A stretch of DNA of 54,973 nt from positions 1 through 54,973 of the forward strand of contig MAAM01000003.1 of the NCBI GenBank assembly GCA_002162695.1. Direction: 5' to 3'. This DNA is from Cycloclasticus sp. 46_120_T64. Its GTDB lineage: Bacteria; Pseudomonadota; Gammaproteobacteria; Methylococcales; Cycloclasticaceae. This document shows, in pieces, positions 1-9,103 of the stretch. The translations under genes were made by a program, and so were the position numbers. A model generated the notes under the pieces. It ran no database searches, was not told the origin of the DNA, and saw nothing but the letters and a program-made list of their open reading frames with translations. Position 1 is the stretch's first letter. Every line of letters begins with the position of its first letter.

Positions 1-117
1 GTGCAAATGACTGTTAAATTAATTAATCCTATTGCGATGGAAGACGGTTTACGTTTCGCTATTCGTGAAGGTGGCCGCACTGTTGGTGCTGGCGTTGTTG
101 CTAAAATTATTGAGTAA
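1..117 (+). CDS. tuf: Elongation factor Tu, C-terminal 38 residues (partial)
   Basis: The frame is open from base 1 and ends in TAA at 115-117. It encodes the end of EF-Tu domain 3, including the conserved [19 protein letters not shown] stretch and the final VVAKIIE. EF-Tu delivers aminoacyl-tRNA to the ribosome. The start lies outside the window. The next gene, rpsJ, begins only 5 bases later, so tuf and the S10 genes are very probably co-transcribed, and there is no room for an E. coli-type S10 leader here. Identity is certain. Whether this is tufA or a second copy cannot be told. Confidence 0.97.
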   Translation: MQMTVKLINPIAMEDGLRFAIREGGRTVGAGVVAKIIE

Positions 118-122
118 TTATT

Positions 123-434
123 ATGTCTAAACAATCTATTAGAATTCGTTTAAAGGGTTTTGATCATCGCTTAATTGATCATGCGGCTCGTGAAATTGTA
201 GAAACAGCTAAAAGAACTGGTGCGCAGGTTATGGGTCCAATCCCGCTGCCAACTAAGAAAGAGCGTTTCACTGTGCTTACTTCTCCGCATGTAAATAAAG
301 ATGCTAGAGATCAATATGAGCTTCGTACGCATAAACGTATGATGGATATTGTTGAGCCAACAGATAAAACAGTTGATGCATTGATGAAGCTGGATTTAGC
401 AGCTGGCGTTGATGTTCAAATAAAGCTTAACTAG
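123..434 (+). CDS. rpsJ: 30S ribosomal protein S10 (NusE)
   Basis: The protein has 103 residues, the same length as E. coli S10, and starts with the typical [20 protein letters not shown]10 belongs to the 30S head and also serves as NusE in transcription antitermination. The conserved segment with [15 protein letters not shown] and [17 protein letters not shown], which forms the long beta-hairpin, is intact. It is the first S10-operon gene, 5 bases after tuf and 26 bases before rplC. The ATG follows the tuf stop with little room for a ribosome site, which suggests translational coupling. Confidence 0.98.
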   Translation: MSKQSIRIRLKGFDHRLIDHAAREIVETAKRTGAQVMGPIPLPTKKERFTVLTSPHVNKDARDQYELRTHKRMMDIVEPTDKTVDALMKLDLAAGVDVQIKLN

Positions 435-460
435 CTTTAAATAGATAAAAAGGATAAATC

Positions 461-1099
461 ATGTCTTTAGGATTAGTGGGCCGTAAATGCGGTATGACTA
501 GAATATTTACAGAGGAAGGGGTTTCGATTCCAGTATCTGTTGTGCAAGTGTTGCCTAATAGAGTTACTCGTGTTTTAACTGAAGCATCTGATGGTTATTC
601 AGCTGTTCAAGTTACGACCGGTGAGGTTAAGAATTCAAGAGTAAATAAAGCTGAAGCTGGGCTTTTCACTAAGGCCGGTGTTGAAGCTGGTAAAGGTTTG
701 TGGGAATTCAGATTAGAAGCTGACTCGGACCTTGAAGTTGGTAGTGATGTTTCTATGGAAACATTTGCCGAAGGTCAAATGGTTGATGTGCGTGGTCAAA
801 GTATTGGTAAGGGCTTCGCTGGTGTTATTAAGCGTCATAACTTCCAAATGCAAGATGCTACCCATGGTAACTCTCTGTCTCATCGTGCTCCAGGTTCTAT
901 CGGTCAATGTCAGACCCCGGGTCGTGTTTTAAAGGGTAAAAAAATGGCTGGTCATATGGGTAACGAAAGAGTTACTACCCAGAACCTTGAGGTTATTAAG
1001 GTTGACCTTGAAAAGTCGGTTTTATTAATCAAGGGTGCCATTCCTGGTGCTAAAAATGGCGATATTGTTATTACTCCCGCCATTAAATCTAAAAATTAG
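461..1099 (+). CDS. rplC: 50S ribosomal protein L3
   Basis: The protein has 212 residues against 209 in E. coli. The N-terminus ([20 protein letters not shown]) and the internal extension near residues 125-165 ([20 protein letters not shown], then [10 protein letters not shown]) are diagnostic of L3. The extension reaches toward the peptidyl-transferase centre. The Gln in the [10 protein letters not shown] segment corresponds to the residue that PrmB methylates in relatives. An AAAAAGGAT-type ribosome site lies just upstream. L3 is an early assembly protein of the large subunit. Confidence 0.98.
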   Translation: MSLGLVGRKCGMTRIFTEEGVSIPVSVVQVLPNRVTRVLTEASDGYSAVQVTTGEVKNSRVNKAEAGLFTKAGVEAGKGLWEFRLEADSDLEVGSDVSMETFAEGQMVDVRGQSIGKGFAGVIKRHNFQMQDATHGNSLSHRAPGSIGQCQTPGRVLKGKKMAGHMGNERVTTQNLEVIKVDLEKSVLLIKGAIPGAKNGDIVITPAIKSKN

Positions 1100-1107
1100 G
1101 CATAAAT

Positions 1108-1707
1108 ATGAATATTCAATCGCCTGTCGTAGGTAAAGAAGTTTCTGAAGCTGTATTCGGTCAAGACTACAACGAAGGGATCATTCATCAGCTAGTTGTT
1201 ACCTATATGGCTAATGCGAGAGCTGGTACGCGCGCACAAAAGACTCGTTCTGAAGTGAGTGGTGGTGGTGTTAAACCTTGGAAGCAAAAAGGTACTGGCC
1301 GTGCTCGTGCGGGTACTATCAGGAGCCCGATTTGGCGTACTGGTGGTGTAACTTTTGCTGCTAAACCACAAGATCACAGCAAGAAGCTAAATAAGAAAAT
1401 GTATGCGGTTGGTATGCGCTCAATTCTTTCTGAGCTTGTTCGTCAAGATCGCTTGGTTATTGTTGATGATTTTTCTATTGAGCAGCCTAAGACTAAACTT
1501 CTTAGTGCTAAGCTTGCAGAAAAAGGCCTAACAAGTGCCTTGATCGTCTTAGCTGCTGAAGACTCTGCGTTAGAGTTAGCTAGCAGAAACTTGCATAAAA
1601 TTGAAGTTTGTACTGCCTTTGATATTGATCCGGTTTCGCTACTGGCTTATGAGAAGGTTTGTGTTACTTCGGATGCTATTGCACTAATTGAGGAGCGCTT
1701 GAAATGA
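1108..1707 (+). CDS. rplD: 50S ribosomal protein L4
   Basis: The protein has 199 residues (E. coli 201). The exit-tunnel loop is recognisable by [17 protein letters not shown] and [14 protein letters not shown] at residues about 36-70. L4 is an early 23S rRNA binder. In E. coli it also represses the S10 operon through the S10 leader. No such leader can lie between tuf and rpsJ here, so any autoregulation must act elsewhere (inference). The stop overlaps the start of rplW by 4 bases. Confidence 0.98.
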   Translation: MNIQSPVVGKEVSEAVFGQDYNEGIIHQLVVTYMANARAGTRAQKTRSEVSGGGVKPWKQKGTGRARAGTIRSPIWRTGGVTFAAKPQDHSKKLNKKMYAVGMRSILSELVRQDRLVIVDDFSIEQPKTKLLSAKLAEKGLTSALIVLAAEDSALELASRNLHKIEVCTAFDIDPVSLLAYEKVCVTSDAIALIEERLK

Positions 1708-1997
1708 ACCAAGAATTTCTATTGCAGTTAATTACTGCACCAGTCGTTACTGAAAAAAGCTCAATTGCTGCTGATTTAAATAATCAGTATGTCTTTAAAG
1801 TGAGTAACACAGCTAATAAAACTGAAATAAAAGCGGCTGTTGAAAAGCTGTTTGATGTGACAGTTGAGTCAGTTAAAACATTAAATGTTAAGGGTAAAAC
1901 GAAGCGTTTCGGCAAAGGATTAGGTAAAAGATCTGATGTGAAGAAAGCTTACGTTCGAATTAAATCTGGGCAAGAAATAGAATTTGTTTCTGCTTAA
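1704..1997 (+). CDS. rplW: 50S ribosomal protein L23
   Basis: The protein has 97 residues. It carries the L23 signature APVVTEKSS near the N-terminus and the basic loop [21 protein letters not shown] near residues 64-85. L23 sits at the polypeptide exit and is the docking point for trigger factor and SRP. The start ATG overlaps the rplD stop (ATGA), indicating translational coupling. It is followed 20 bases later by rplB. Confidence 0.97.
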   Translation: MNQEFLLQLITAPVVTEKSSIAADLNNQYVFKVSNTANKTEIKAAVEKLFDVTVESVKTLNVKGKTKRFGKGLGKRSDVKKAYVRIKSGQEIEFVSA

Positions 1998-2017
1998 TTG
2001 GAAGATAGACTAATCTT

Positions 2018-2845
2018 ATGGCAATCGTAAAATCTAAACCAACTTCACCGGGCTCAAGATTCGTAGTTCGAGTCAAAAACTCTGAGCTGAGCAAGGGTGC
2101 GCCACATGCTCCTTTACTCGCTAAAAAGAGTAAAACTGGTGGTCGTAATAACAACGGTCGCATCACGACTAGACATCGTGGTGGTGGTCATAAACAACAT
2201 TACCGTATCATTGATTTCAAACGAAATAAATATGATATTCCTGGTAAAGTAGAAAGTCTGCAATATGATCCAAATAGAACTGCTAATATTGCGCTAATAC
2301 TATATAATGATGGCGAAAGACGATACATCATCGCCCCGAAGGATTTGAAGGTTGGAGATGAGGTTGTTTCATCTGAAGTAGCCCCGATCAAAACCGGTAA
2401 CTGCATGCCAATGAGGAATATCCCTGTTGGTACCCAGGTTCATTGTGTTGAGTTGAAGCCAGGAAAAGGTGCGCAGATTGCACGTAGTGCGGGTACTGTA
2501 GTGCAGATTGTTGCGCGTGATGGAGCTCATGTTACTTTGAGACTCCGTTCTGGTGAGATGCGTAAGGTATTATCAGAGTGCTGTGCCGTTATTGGCGAAG
2601 TTGGTAATTCAGAACATAGTCTAATATCACTTGGTAAAGCTGGTGCGAAACGCTGGAGAGGTGTTCGTCCAACGGTTCGTGGTGTTGCTATGAACCCAGT
2701 AGATCACCCGCATGGTGGTGGTGAAGGTCGTACATCAGGTGGTCGTCACCCGGTATCACCTTGGGGTATGCCAACAAAGGGTTATAAGACGCGTAAGAAT
2801 AAGCGCACTGATAAGTTGATTGTAAGAAACAGAACAAAACGTTAA
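2018..2845 (+). CDS. rplB: 50S ribosomal protein L2
   Basis: The protein has 275 residues (E. coli 273). L2 is needed for subunit association and peptidyl-transferase assembly. The strongly conserved C-terminal block [19 protein letters not shown], with the histidine implicated in peptidyl-transfer assembly, is intact at residues about 225-245, followed by the basic tail [13 protein letters not shown]. The N-terminal part is somewhat divergent ([15 protein letters not shown]) but typical of gammaproteobacteria. Confidence 0.98.
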   Translation: MAIVKSKPTSPGSRFVVRVKNSELSKGAPHAPLLAKKSKTGGRNNNGRITTRHRGGGHKQHYRIIDFKRNKYDIPGKVESLQYDPNRTANIALILYNDGERRYIIAPKDLKVGDEVVSSEVAPIKTGNCMPMRNIPVGTQVHCVELKPGKGAQIARSAGTVVQIVARDGAHVTLRLRSGEMRKVLSECCAVIGEVGNSEHSLISLGKAGAKRWRGVRPTVRGVAMNPVDHPHGGGEGRTSGGRHPVSPWGMPTKGYKTRKNKRTDKLIVRNRTKR

Positions 2846-2854
2846 GGATATATT

Positions 2855-3127
2855 GTGCCAAGATCCATTAAAAAAGGGCCTTTCGCTGATCTTCATTTAA
2901 TGAAGAAGGTTGAAGCGGCCATAGAAAGTAATAATCGCAGACCAATTAAGACTTGGTCTAGACGTTCAATGATTTCTCCAACAATGGTTGGTTTGACAAT
3001 TGCCATTCATAATGGCAGGCAGCATATGCCAGTATTGATTACTGAGAATATGGTGGGTCATAAATTAGGTGAGTTTGCGTTAACTCGTACTTACCGTGGC
3101 CATATCGTTGATAAGAAATCTAGATAA
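2855..3127 (+). CDS. rpsS: 30S ribosomal protein S19
   Basis: The protein has 90 residues (E. coli 92). It starts at a GTG, since the canonical [10 protein letters not shown]-terminus begins exactly there, and an AAGGA ribosome site lies just upstream. S19 is in the 30S head and contacts S13 and the A-site side. The conserved ends [14 protein letters not shown] and [15 protein letters not shown] are present. The N-terminus is preserved, so neither an upstream nor a downstream start is likely. Confidence 0.97.
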   Translation: MPRSIKKGPFADLHLMKKVEAAIESNNRRPIKTWSRRSMISPTMVGLTIAIHNGRQHMPVLITENMVGHKLGEFALTRTYRGHIVDKKSR

Positions 3128-3138
3128 CCGATGGTATA

Positions 3139-3477
3139 ATGATGGAAGTTAAAGCAAAGTTAAAAAACGCTAATTTCTCGGCTCAAAAAGGCCGCTTAAT
3201 TGCGAATCAAATTCGTGGTGAAGCAGTTGAGAGTGCTTTGAATCTATTGAGTTTCAGTACGCGTAAAGCGTCTGATAGCTTCAAGAAGCTTCTTAATTCT
3301 GCTATCGCTAATGCAGAGCATAATGAAGGTGCAGATGTAGATGAGTTGTATATCTCTACAGTGTTTGTTGATGAGGCGCCTACGTATAAACGCTTTAAAG
3401 CCCGTGCGAAAGGACGTGGTAATAAAATTTTAAAACGAAACTGCCATATTACTATTGCAGTTAGTGATACTAAATAA
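3139..3477 (+). CDS. rplV: 50S ribosomal protein L22
   Basis: The protein has 112 residues (E. coli 110). Two Met codons are adjacent at 3139 and 3142, and either could be used. The globular domain and the beta-hairpin that lines the exit tunnel ([21 protein letters not shown], given here as two overlapping conserved motifs) are intact. This loop is the site of macrolide-resistance changes in other bacteria, and I see no obvious lesion. The spacing to rpsC is 12 bases. Confidence 0.97.
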   Translation: MMEVKAKLKNANFSAQKGRLIANQIRGEAVESALNLLSFSTRKASDSFKKLLNSAIANAEHNEGADVDELYISTVFVDEAPTYKRFKARAKGRGNKILKRNCHITIAVSDTK

Positions 3478-3489
3478 GAGTAAATTAAT

Positions 3490-4167
3490 ATGGGTCAAAA
3501 AGTACATCCTACTGGTATACGCCTTGGAATAGTAAAAGATTGGAATTCTCGCTGGTACGCTAGTACTCAAGATTATCCTGAAATGCTAAGACAAGACTTG
3601 ATTGTTCGTGATTTCTTGAAAAAGAAGTTAATGGCAGCTTCCGTTAGTAAAATCCAGATCAATAGACCGGCGTCTAATGCGCAGATTACCATTCATACCG
3701 CTCGTCCAGGGATTGTTATTGGTAAGAAGGGCGGAGATGTTGATACCTTAAGAGCTGAAGTTAGTAAAATAATGGGCGTTCCTGTTCAAATTAATGTTGA
3801 AGAGATTCGTAAGCCAGAATTGGATGCGCTTTTGGTGGCAGAAAGTGTCGCTCAGCAATTAGAACGTCGTATTATGTTTAGACGTGCGATGAAGCGTGCG
3901 GTTACTAATACAATGCGTCTTGGTGCTGAAGGTATTAAGATTAAAGTAAGTGGCCGTTTGAACGGTGCTGATATTGCTCGTAACGAGTGGTATAGAGAAG
4001 GTCGTGTGCCTTTGCATACTTTACGTGCTGATATTGATTACGGCTTTACTGAAGCTTTAACTACTTATGGGATCTTAGGTATTAAGGTCTGGATCTTTAA
4101 GGGTGAGGTTTTTGACGATAAGTCTGCTCTTCCTGTAATAGGTTCTAAGGAACTTGCTGGAGAATAG
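3490..4167 (+). CDS. rpsC: 30S ribosomal protein S3
   Basis: The protein has 225 residues (E. coli 233). It starts [14 protein letters not shown]. The KH domain motif [15 protein letters not shown] lies at residues about 77-91. The C-terminal domain has [13 protein letters not shown] and [16 protein letters not shown]3 forms part of the mRNA entry helicase with S4 and S5. The C-terminal tail is shorter than in E. coli and ends in an acidic KELAGE. Confidence 0.98.
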   Translation: MGQKVHPTGIRLGIVKDWNSRWYASTQDYPEMLRQDLIVRDFLKKKLMAASVSKIQINRPASNAQITIHTARPGIVIGKKGGDVDTLRAEVSKIMGVPVQINVEEIRKPELDALLVAESVAQQLERRIMFRRAMKRAVTNTMRLGAEGIKIKVSGRLNGADIARNEWYREGRVPLHTLRADIDYGFTEALTTYGILGIKVWIFKGEVFDDKSALPVIGSKELAGE

Positions 4168-4176
4168 GTGCTATAG

Positions 4177-4590
4177 ATGTTACAACCAAAAAGAACAAAA
4201 TATAGAAAGTCGCATAAGAACAGAAATACTGGTCTTGCGCATCGTGGAAGTAGTGTTAGTTTCGGAGAGTTTGGTCTGAAGTCAATTGAACGTGGTAGAA
4301 TGACCGCGCGACAAATTGAAGCAGGTCGTCGTACTATTACACGCCATATTAAACGTGGTGGTAAGGTTTGGATTAGAGTTTTCCCGGACAAGCCAATCAC
4401 GAAAAAACCTTTAGAAGTACGTATGGGTAAAGGTAAAGGTAGTGTTGAGTTTTGGGTTGCTCAAATTAAACCTGGAACTATGTTGTTTGAATTGCAGGGT
4501 GTGCCTAAAGAGGTTGCAGTCGAGGCGTTTAGATTAGCAGCTGCAAAATTTCCTTTTAAAACAAAATTTGCTGAACGGACAATAATGTAA
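4177..4590 (+). CDS. rplP: 50S ribosomal protein L16
   Basis: The protein has 137 residues (E. coli 136), starting [17 protein letters not shown]. It organises the A-site tRNA region of the 50S subunit. The conserved [19 protein letters not shown] segment and the [15 protein letters not shown] loop are intact. The final A of the stop codon is the first base of the rpmC ATG (TAATG), a one-base overlap showing coupling. Confidence 0.98.
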   Translation: MLQPKRTKYRKSHKNRNTGLAHRGSSVSFGEFGLKSIERGRMTARQIEAGRRTITRHIKRGGKVWIRVFPDKPITKKPLEVRMGKGKGSVEFWVAQIKPGTMLFELQGVPKEVAVEAFRLAAAKFPFKTKFAERTIM

Positions 4591-4787
4591 TGAAATCGTC
4601 TGAATTAAGAGAAAAAACTTCACAAGAGCTTTCAGAGCTGCTGCTGGAGTTAAGAAAAGAACAGTTTAATTTGCGCATGCAAAATTCAACAGGCCAATTA
4701 AATCAAGTTCATCAGTTTGGTGTTGTGCGTTCTGATATTGCGCGTATTAAAACTATCTTGAATGAGCAAAAGGGTGTATCTAAATGA
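4590..4787 (+). CDS. rpmC: 50S ribosomal protein L29
   Basis: The protein has 65 residues of two-helix L29 type (E. coli 63). Conserved pieces are [19 protein letters not shown] near the N-terminus and [14 protein letters not shown] near the C-terminus. L29 lies beside L23 at the tunnel exit. It overlaps rplP by one base and rpsQ by four, so the three genes are translationally coupled. Confidence 0.96.
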   Translation: MKSSELREKTSQELSELLLELRKEQFNLRMQNSTGQLNQVHQFGVVRSDIARIKTILNEQKGVSK

Positions 4788-5044
4788 GTACTGAAGAAAA
4801 AACTCTGAGAACTATTTCTGGTGTAGTAACAAGTAATAAGGCTGATAAGTCAATCACTGTGAAAGTTACACGTCAAGAAATGCACCCTCTGTACGGGAAA
4901 GTTATTAAACGTACAACAAAATTCAATGCACACGATGAAAATAATGCGTGTTCAGAAGGTGATATTGTTTCATTGGTTTCCTGTCGACCGATTTCTAAGT
5001 CGAAAACGTGGAAGCTGCATGAAATTATCGAAAAAACTAAATAG
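4784..5044 (+). CDS. rpsQ: 30S ribosomal protein S17
   Basis: The protein has 86 residues (E. coli 84). It is an OB-fold 16S rRNA binder and primary assembly protein. Recognisable segments are [19 protein letters not shown] and [14 protein letters not shown], then [16 protein letters not shown], the classic S17 C-terminal motif. It overlaps rpmC by four bases and is followed 18 bases later by rplN. Confidence 0.97.
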   Translation: MSTEEKTLRTISGVVTSNKADKSITVKVTRQEMHPLYGKVIKRTTKFNAHDENNACSEGDIVSLVSCRPISKSKTWKLHEIIEKTK

Positions 5045-5062
5045 AGTTAGTCGGAGTAAGTA

Positions 5063-5431
5063 ATGATTCAAATGCAGACAAGGCTTGATGTAGCCGACAA
5101 TAGCGGTGCTCGCAACGTTATGTGTATTAAGGTGTTGGGCGGATCGCATAAGCGCTATGCAAGAATTGGTGATGTCATCAAGGTCAGCATTAAAGACGCT
5201 ATCCCACGTGGTAAAGTGAAAAAAGGCGATGTGGTTAATGCGGTTGTAGTAAGAACGCGTAAAGGTATTCGTCGTCCAGATGGTTCAACGATTCGTTTTG
5301 ATGGTAATGCTGCTGTTCTTTTAAATGCAAACCTTCAGCCTATTGGTACTCGTATCTTTGGCCCTGTTACTCGTGAGCTTAGAAATGAAAAGTTTATGAA
5401 GATCATTTCACTTGCTCCTGAAGTTATTTAA
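5063..5431 (+). CDS. rplN: 50S ribosomal protein L14
   Basis: The protein has 122 residues (E. coli 123), starting [20 protein letters not shown], which is nearly invariant in bacteria. L14 forms intersubunit bridges and is where RsfS binds to silence subunit joining. The internal GVIRRP-like stretch (here [19 protein letters not shown]) and the end [13 protein letters not shown] are intact. In the classic arrangement this is the first gene of the spc set. No separate promoter is evident in the 18-base gap before it. Confidence 0.98.
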   Translation: MIQMQTRLDVADNSGARNVMCIKVLGGSHKRYARIGDVIKVSIKDAIPRGKVKKGDVVNAVVVRTRKGIRRPDGSTIRFDGNAAVLLNANLQPIGTRIFGPVTRELRNEKFMKIISLAPEVI

Positions 5432-5448
5432 CTTATTAGAATTTAATT

Positions 5449-5766
5449 ATGAATAAAATTAAAAAAGGCGATGAAGTTATCGTATTAACCGGGAAAGATA
5501 AAGGCAAGACAGGCGTTATTTTGTCTGTAGTATCTGCTGATAAGGTTCTTGTAGAAGGTATTAATACGGTTAAGAAACATCAAAAGCCAAACCCTAATAA
5601 GGGTATAGACGGTGGCATTGTTGAAAAACAAATGCCAATCAATGTTTCTAATGTAGCTATATACAACCCTCAGACTAAGAAAGCTGACAGAGTTGGTTTT
5701 AGAGTGTTAGAAGACGGCAAAAAAGTGCGTTTCTTCAAATCAAATAATGAAGTGCTCGACGCTTAA
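5449..5766 (+). CDS. rplX: 50S ribosomal protein L24
   Basis: The protein has 105 residues (E. coli 104). A KOW motif occupies residues about 4-30 ([18 protein letters not shown]). It is followed by the L24 core [15 protein letters not shown] and [13 protein letters not shown]24 nucleates 50S assembly by binding the 5' domain of 23S rRNA. It sits between rplN and rplE in the usual spc order. Confidence 0.97.
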   Translation: MNKIKKGDEVIVLTGKDKGKTGVILSVVSADKVLVEGINTVKKHQKPNPNKGIDGGIVEKQMPINVSNVAIYNPQTKKADRVGFRVLEDGKKVRFFKSNNEVLDA

Positions 5767-5783
5767 GAATTAAGAGAATAGTC

Positions 5784-6329
5784 ATGTCAATTTTAGAAGA
5801 TCGTTATAAAAAAGAAATGGTTCCTGCGTTAATGAAGGAGCTTCAATTTAAGTCTATAATGGAAGTTCCGAAAATCACCAAAATAACCATTAATATGGGT
5901 GTTGGTGAGGCCGTTGCAGACAAAAAAGTAATTCAAAACGCAGTGGCTGACTTGCAAAAGATTTCAAGTCAAAAACCTGTTATTACGATTGCTAGAAAAT
6001 CAATTGCGGGTTTTAAAATTCGTGATGATATGCCTATTGGCTGCAAAGTTACCTTAAGAAATGAGCGTATGTATGATTTCTTACAGCGTTTGATTTCTAT
6101 TGCTATCCCGCGGATTAGAGATTTCCGTGGTTTAAGTGATAAGTCTTTTGATGGTCGTGGTAATTACTCTATGGGTGTGACAGAGCAAATTATCTTCCCA
6201 GAAATTGATTACGATAAAATTGATACGCTACGTGGTCTTGATATTGCGATTACTACGTCAGCTAAAAATGATGAAGAGGGCCGCGCATTACTGAAGGCTT
6301 TCAATTTCCCTATTAAAAAACAAGGTTAG
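5784..6329 (+). CDS. rplE: 50S ribosomal protein L5
   Basis: The protein has 181 residues (E. coli 179). L5 binds 5S rRNA with L18 and contacts the P-site tRNA and S13. Conserved motifs are [15 protein letters not shown] (residues about 29-43), [18 protein letters not shown] (about 64-81) and [19 protein letters not shown] 3-base gap separates it from rpsN. Confidence 0.98.
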   Translation: MSILEDRYKKEMVPALMKELQFKSIMEVPKITKITINMGVGEAVADKKVIQNAVADLQKISSQKPVITIARKSIAGFKIRDDMPIGCKVTLRNERMYDFLQRLISIAIPRIRDFRGLSDKSFDGRGNYSMGVTEQIIFPEIDYDKIDTLRGLDIAITTSAKNDEEGRALLKAFNFPIKKQG

Positions 6330-6332
6330 AAA

Positions 6333-6638
6333 ATGGCTAAGAAATCAATGATAGCTAGAGAAAATAAGCGGATTCGCTTGGTAGCTAAATATGCGGCTAA
6401 GAGAGCAGCATTAAAAGAGATTATCCGAGACCCAAAGTCTTCATATGATCAAGTTGCAGAGGCTCAAGCAAAGCTTGTAGCATTACCAAGAGATTCGAGC
6501 CCTTCTCGTGTTCGCAATCGTTGTAATATCACAGGACGTCCACATGGTTATTACAGGAAGTTCGGCCTCGGTCGTAATAAACTTCGTGAAGCAACTATGC
6601 GCGGTGATGTGCCTGGTTTGTCTAAAGCTAGCTGGTAA
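6333..6638 (+). CDS. rpsN: 30S ribosomal protein S14, zinc-free long form
   Basis: The protein has 101 residues, exactly the length of E. coli S14. It is the long form without the CxxC zinc ribbon. The C-terminal block [20 protein letters not shown] and the ending LSKASW are diagnostic. Because the zinc ligands are absent, this copy does not need zinc. It lies 3 bases after rplE. Confidence 0.97.
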   Translation: MAKKSMIARENKRIRLVAKYAAKRAALKEIIRDPKSSYDQVAEAQAKLVALPRDSSPSRVRNRCNITGRPHGYYRKFGLGRNKLREATMRGDVPGLSKASW

Positions 6639-6653
6639 AAGAGGAATATATCA

Positions 6654-7052
6654 ATGAGTATGAGTGATCCAATTGCAGATATGTTAACTCGCATTCGTAA
6701 TGCGCAGTCTGCTGAAAAGAAAACAGTTAGTATGCCATTTTCAACAAAGAAGCAAGCGTTAGCTAATGTGCTACAGCAAGAAGGTTTTGTTGCCTCTTCT
6801 GAAAAAGTTGAAGATGCGGCCAATAAGCCAACACTTGTTATTACCCTTAAGTACTTCCAGGGTAAGCCAGTTATTGAGACGATCGACCGTGTAAGTAAGC
6901 CTGGTCTTCGTGTTTACAAGTCTAAAGATCAGCTACCAAAAGTTAAAGCTGGTTTAGGTGTGGCTATTATTTCTACTTCACAAGGTTTAATGACTGACCG
7001 TGCGGCTCGCTCTAAGGGGCATGGTGGCGAAGTCCTTTGTTACGTAAGTTAA
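6654..7052 (+). CDS. rpsH: 30S ribosomal protein S8
   Basis: The protein has 132 residues (E. coli 130). The start [18 protein letters not shown] matches the E. coli pattern [16 protein letters not shown], so the first ATG is used. It follows a GAGGA ribosome site. S8 is a 16S central-domain binder and, in E. coli, the spc-operon translational repressor acting at rplE. The C-terminus with [21 protein letters not shown] is intact. Confidence 0.98.
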   Translation: MSMSDPIADMLTRIRNAQSAEKKTVSMPFSTKKQALANVLQQEGFVASSEKVEDAANKPTLVITLKYFQGKPVIETIDRVSKPGLRVYKSKDQLPKVKAGLGVAIISTSQGLMTDRAARSKGHGGEVLCYVS

Positions 7053-7064
7053 TAAGGTTTTATT

Positions 7065-7598
7065 ATGTCAAGAATTGCAAATAGTCCAGTTGAATTACCT
7101 TCAGGCGTTGAGTTTAAAAATGTCGATGGTAAGTTAACGGTAAAAGGTAAAAATGGAGAGCTTTCGTGTGATGCTTTCGGTTGTGTAGATATAGAGCAAG
7201 AAGGTTCAATCCTTAAGTTTAAGTCTAAAGCAACAGATAAGTCTTCAGTTGCATTAAGTGGTACAATGCGTGCGCTAGTTAATAATATGGTTGTTGGTGT
7301 TACTACAGGTTTTGAAAAGAAACTTGAGCTTCGCGGCGTTGGGTATAGAACACAGGTTAAAGGCAAAATTTTGAATTTAACTCTTGGTTTCTCTCACCCT
7401 GTTGAATTCCCGATACCTGAAGGTATTACGATTGAAGCACCGAGCCAAACAGAAATTACAGTTAAAGGTAGCGATAAGCAATTGGTAGGTCAGGTTGCAG
7501 CAAACATTCGTGCATACCGTTCACCTGAGCCTTATAAAGGCAAAGGTATTCGTTATGTCGGTGAGCACGTCGTTATGAAAGAAGCTAAGAAGAAATAG
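7065..7598 (+). CDS. rplF: 50S ribosomal protein L6
   Basis: The protein has 177 residues, as in E. coli. It has two related domains. Conserved elements are the start [16 protein letters not shown], the central [15 protein letters not shown], and the C-terminal signature [14 protein letters not shown] at residues about 153-166. L6 lies near the GTPase-associated region of the 50S subunit. Confidence 0.98.
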   Translation: MSRIANSPVELPSGVEFKNVDGKLTVKGKNGELSCDAFGCVDIEQEGSILKFKSKATDKSSVALSGTMRALVNNMVVGVTTGFEKKLELRGVGYRTQVKGKILNLTLGFSHPVEFPIPEGITIEAPSQTEITVKGSDKQLVGQVAANIRAYRSPEPYKGKGIRYVGEHVVMKEAKKK

Positions 7599-7606
7599 GC
7601 GAAATA

Positions 7607-7960
7607 ATGGATAAGAAAAGTTCTAGGTTGCGCAGAGCAACTAAAACAAGATGTCGCATCAAAGAAAGTGGTAAAAGTCGTTTGAGTGTTCATCGCTCAC
7701 CGCGCCACATCTATGCGCAAATCACAACAGCTGATGGTTCACAAGTTATTGCTTCTGCATCTACTTTGATCAGCGAAGTTAAAGATTCCGTAAAGAATTC
7801 AGGTAATATTGATGCTGCAAGCGTTGTTGGTAAAGCGATTGCTGAGAGAGCTGTTAAAGCAGGAGTGACGCAGGTTGCTTTTGATCGCTCAGGTTATAAA
7901 TATCATGGGCGTGTTAAAGCACTAGCGGAAGCTGCTCGTGAAAATGGTTTGGAATTTTAG
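7607..7960 (+). CDS. rplR: 50S ribosomal protein L18
   Basis: The protein has 117 residues, as in E. coli. It is a 5S rRNA binder. Conserved motifs are [26 protein letters not shown] (here [16 protein letters not shown]) and the C-terminal [21 protein letters not shown]. The spacing to rplF and rpsE is 8 bases on either side, typical of this operon. Confidence 0.98.
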   Translation: MDKKSSRLRRATKTRCRIKESGKSRLSVHRSPRHIYAQITTADGSQVIASASTLISEVKDSVKNSGNIDAASVVGKAIAERAVKAGVTQVAFDRSGYKYHGRVKALAEAARENGLEF

Positions 7961-7968
7961 AGGCAATT

Positions 7969-8475
7969 ATGGCATCGATACCTAATAAAAATAATCAAGA
8001 CGACTTTCAAGAAAAGTTAATTACTGTTAGAAGGATTTCTAAAGTAGTTAAAGGTGGTCGTCAGTTTAGATTTTCTGCACTTGCAGTTGTTGGCGACGGT
8101 AAGGGACGTGTTGGTTTTGGCATCAGTAAGGCTCGTGAAGTTCCAGTAGCTATTCAAAAAGCGATGGAGCAAGCACGTAAAAACATGGTGACGGTAAACC
8201 TTAGTGGTAACACTTTGCAATACCCTATTACAGCAAATTATGGTGCTGCTGAAGTGTTTATGAAGCCTGCTTCTGAAGGTACTGGTATCATCGCCGGTGG
8301 CGCGATGCGAGCAGTGTTTGATGTTGTTGGGGTGCACGACGTTCTTGCTAAATGTGTTGGTAGTAATAATCCAGCCAATGTTGTTCGTGCAACAATTAAA
8401 GGTTTGTCAGATATGACCAATGCTGAAGAAGTTGCAATGAAGCGTGGTAAATCTGTAGCAGATATTGTTGGATAA
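7969..8475 (+). CDS. rpsE: 30S ribosomal protein S5
   Basis: The protein has 168 residues (E. coli 167). The RNA-binding N-terminal domain has [19 protein letters not shown] and [14 protein letters not shown]. The C-terminal domain has the [13 protein letters not shown] motif. S5 works in decoding fidelity and mRNA unwinding. It is the site of spectinomycin-resistance changes near residues 20-30 in other bacteria, and no lesion is apparent here. Confidence 0.98.
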   Translation: MASIPNKNNQDDFQEKLITVRRISKVVKGGRQFRFSALAVVGDGKGRVGFGISKAREVPVAIQKAMEQARKNMVTVNLSGNTLQYPITANYGAAEVFMKPASEGTGIIAGGAMRAVFDVVGVHDVLAKCVGSNNPANVVRATIKGLSDMTNAEEVAMKRGKSVADIVG

Positions 8476-8480
8476 TTATT

Positions 8481-8666
8481 ATGAGTGATAAAAAAGTAAA
8501 AGTAACAATGATTCGTAGTAAGAATGGTCGTTTAGCATCACACCGAGCTTGTGCTGCAGGCCTTGGCTTACGTAAAATGCATCAGACTGTTGAAGTTATT
8601 GATACCCCTGAGAATAGAGGGATGATTAATAAAATTCACTACATGCTTCAAGTAGAAGAGGTTTAG
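8481..8666 (+). CDS. rpmD: 50S ribosomal protein L30
   Basis: The protein has 61 residues (E. coli 59). The short L30 fold is recognised by [42 protein letters not shown] and the ending MLQVEEV. Its place between rpsE and rplO confirms it. Only 2 bases separate its stop from rplO. Confidence 0.96.
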   Translation: MSDKKVKVTMIRSKNGRLASHRACAAGLGLRKMHQTVEVIDTPENRGMINKIHYMLQVEEV

Positions 8667-8668
8667 AA

Positions 8669-9100
8669 ATGTTATTAAATACAATAAAACCGGCTCCAGG
8701 TAGTACTAAAGCTGCTAAGAGAGTTGGTCGTGGTATCGGTTCTGGTTATGGTAAGACTTGTGGTCGTGGCCATAAAGGTCAAAAATCACGTTCAGGTGGT
8801 TACCGTAAGGTTGGTTTTGAGGGTGGGCAAATGCCTATTCAACGTAGACTGCCTAAAGTTGGTTTTAATTCTGCAAAGAAAAGACTATCGGCTGAAGTTA
8901 GATTAAATGAGTTAACAGCGTTATCTGCTGATGTTATTACCCTTGATGTGTTGATTGCAGCTAATATTGTTCCTGCATTTACTAAACGAGTTAAGGTAAT
9001 ACTTTCTGGTGAGATCGCTACTGCTGTGAAGCTTGATGGTGTCTTAGCGACTCCAGGTGCAGCAAAAGCTATTGAAGCTGCTGGCGGAAGCGTAGCTTAA
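8669..9100 (+). CDS. rplO: 50S ribosomal protein L15
   Basis: The protein has 143 residues (E. coli 144). The long basic N-terminal extension [20 protein letters not shown] plus [15 protein letters not shown] is characteristic. The C-terminal globular part ends in the usual AIEAAGG motif. L15 is a late 50S assembly protein. Its stop lies 3 bases before the secY start, linking translocon and ribosome synthesis as in other bacteria. Confidence 0.98.
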   Translation: MLLNTIKPAPGSTKAAKRVGRGIGSGYGKTCGRGHKGQKSRSGGYRKVGFEGGQMPIQRRLPKVGFNSAKKRLSAEVRLNELTALSADVITLDVLIAANIVPAFTKRVKVILSGEIATAVKLDGVLATPGAAKAIEAAGGSVA

Positions 9101-9103
9101 ACG

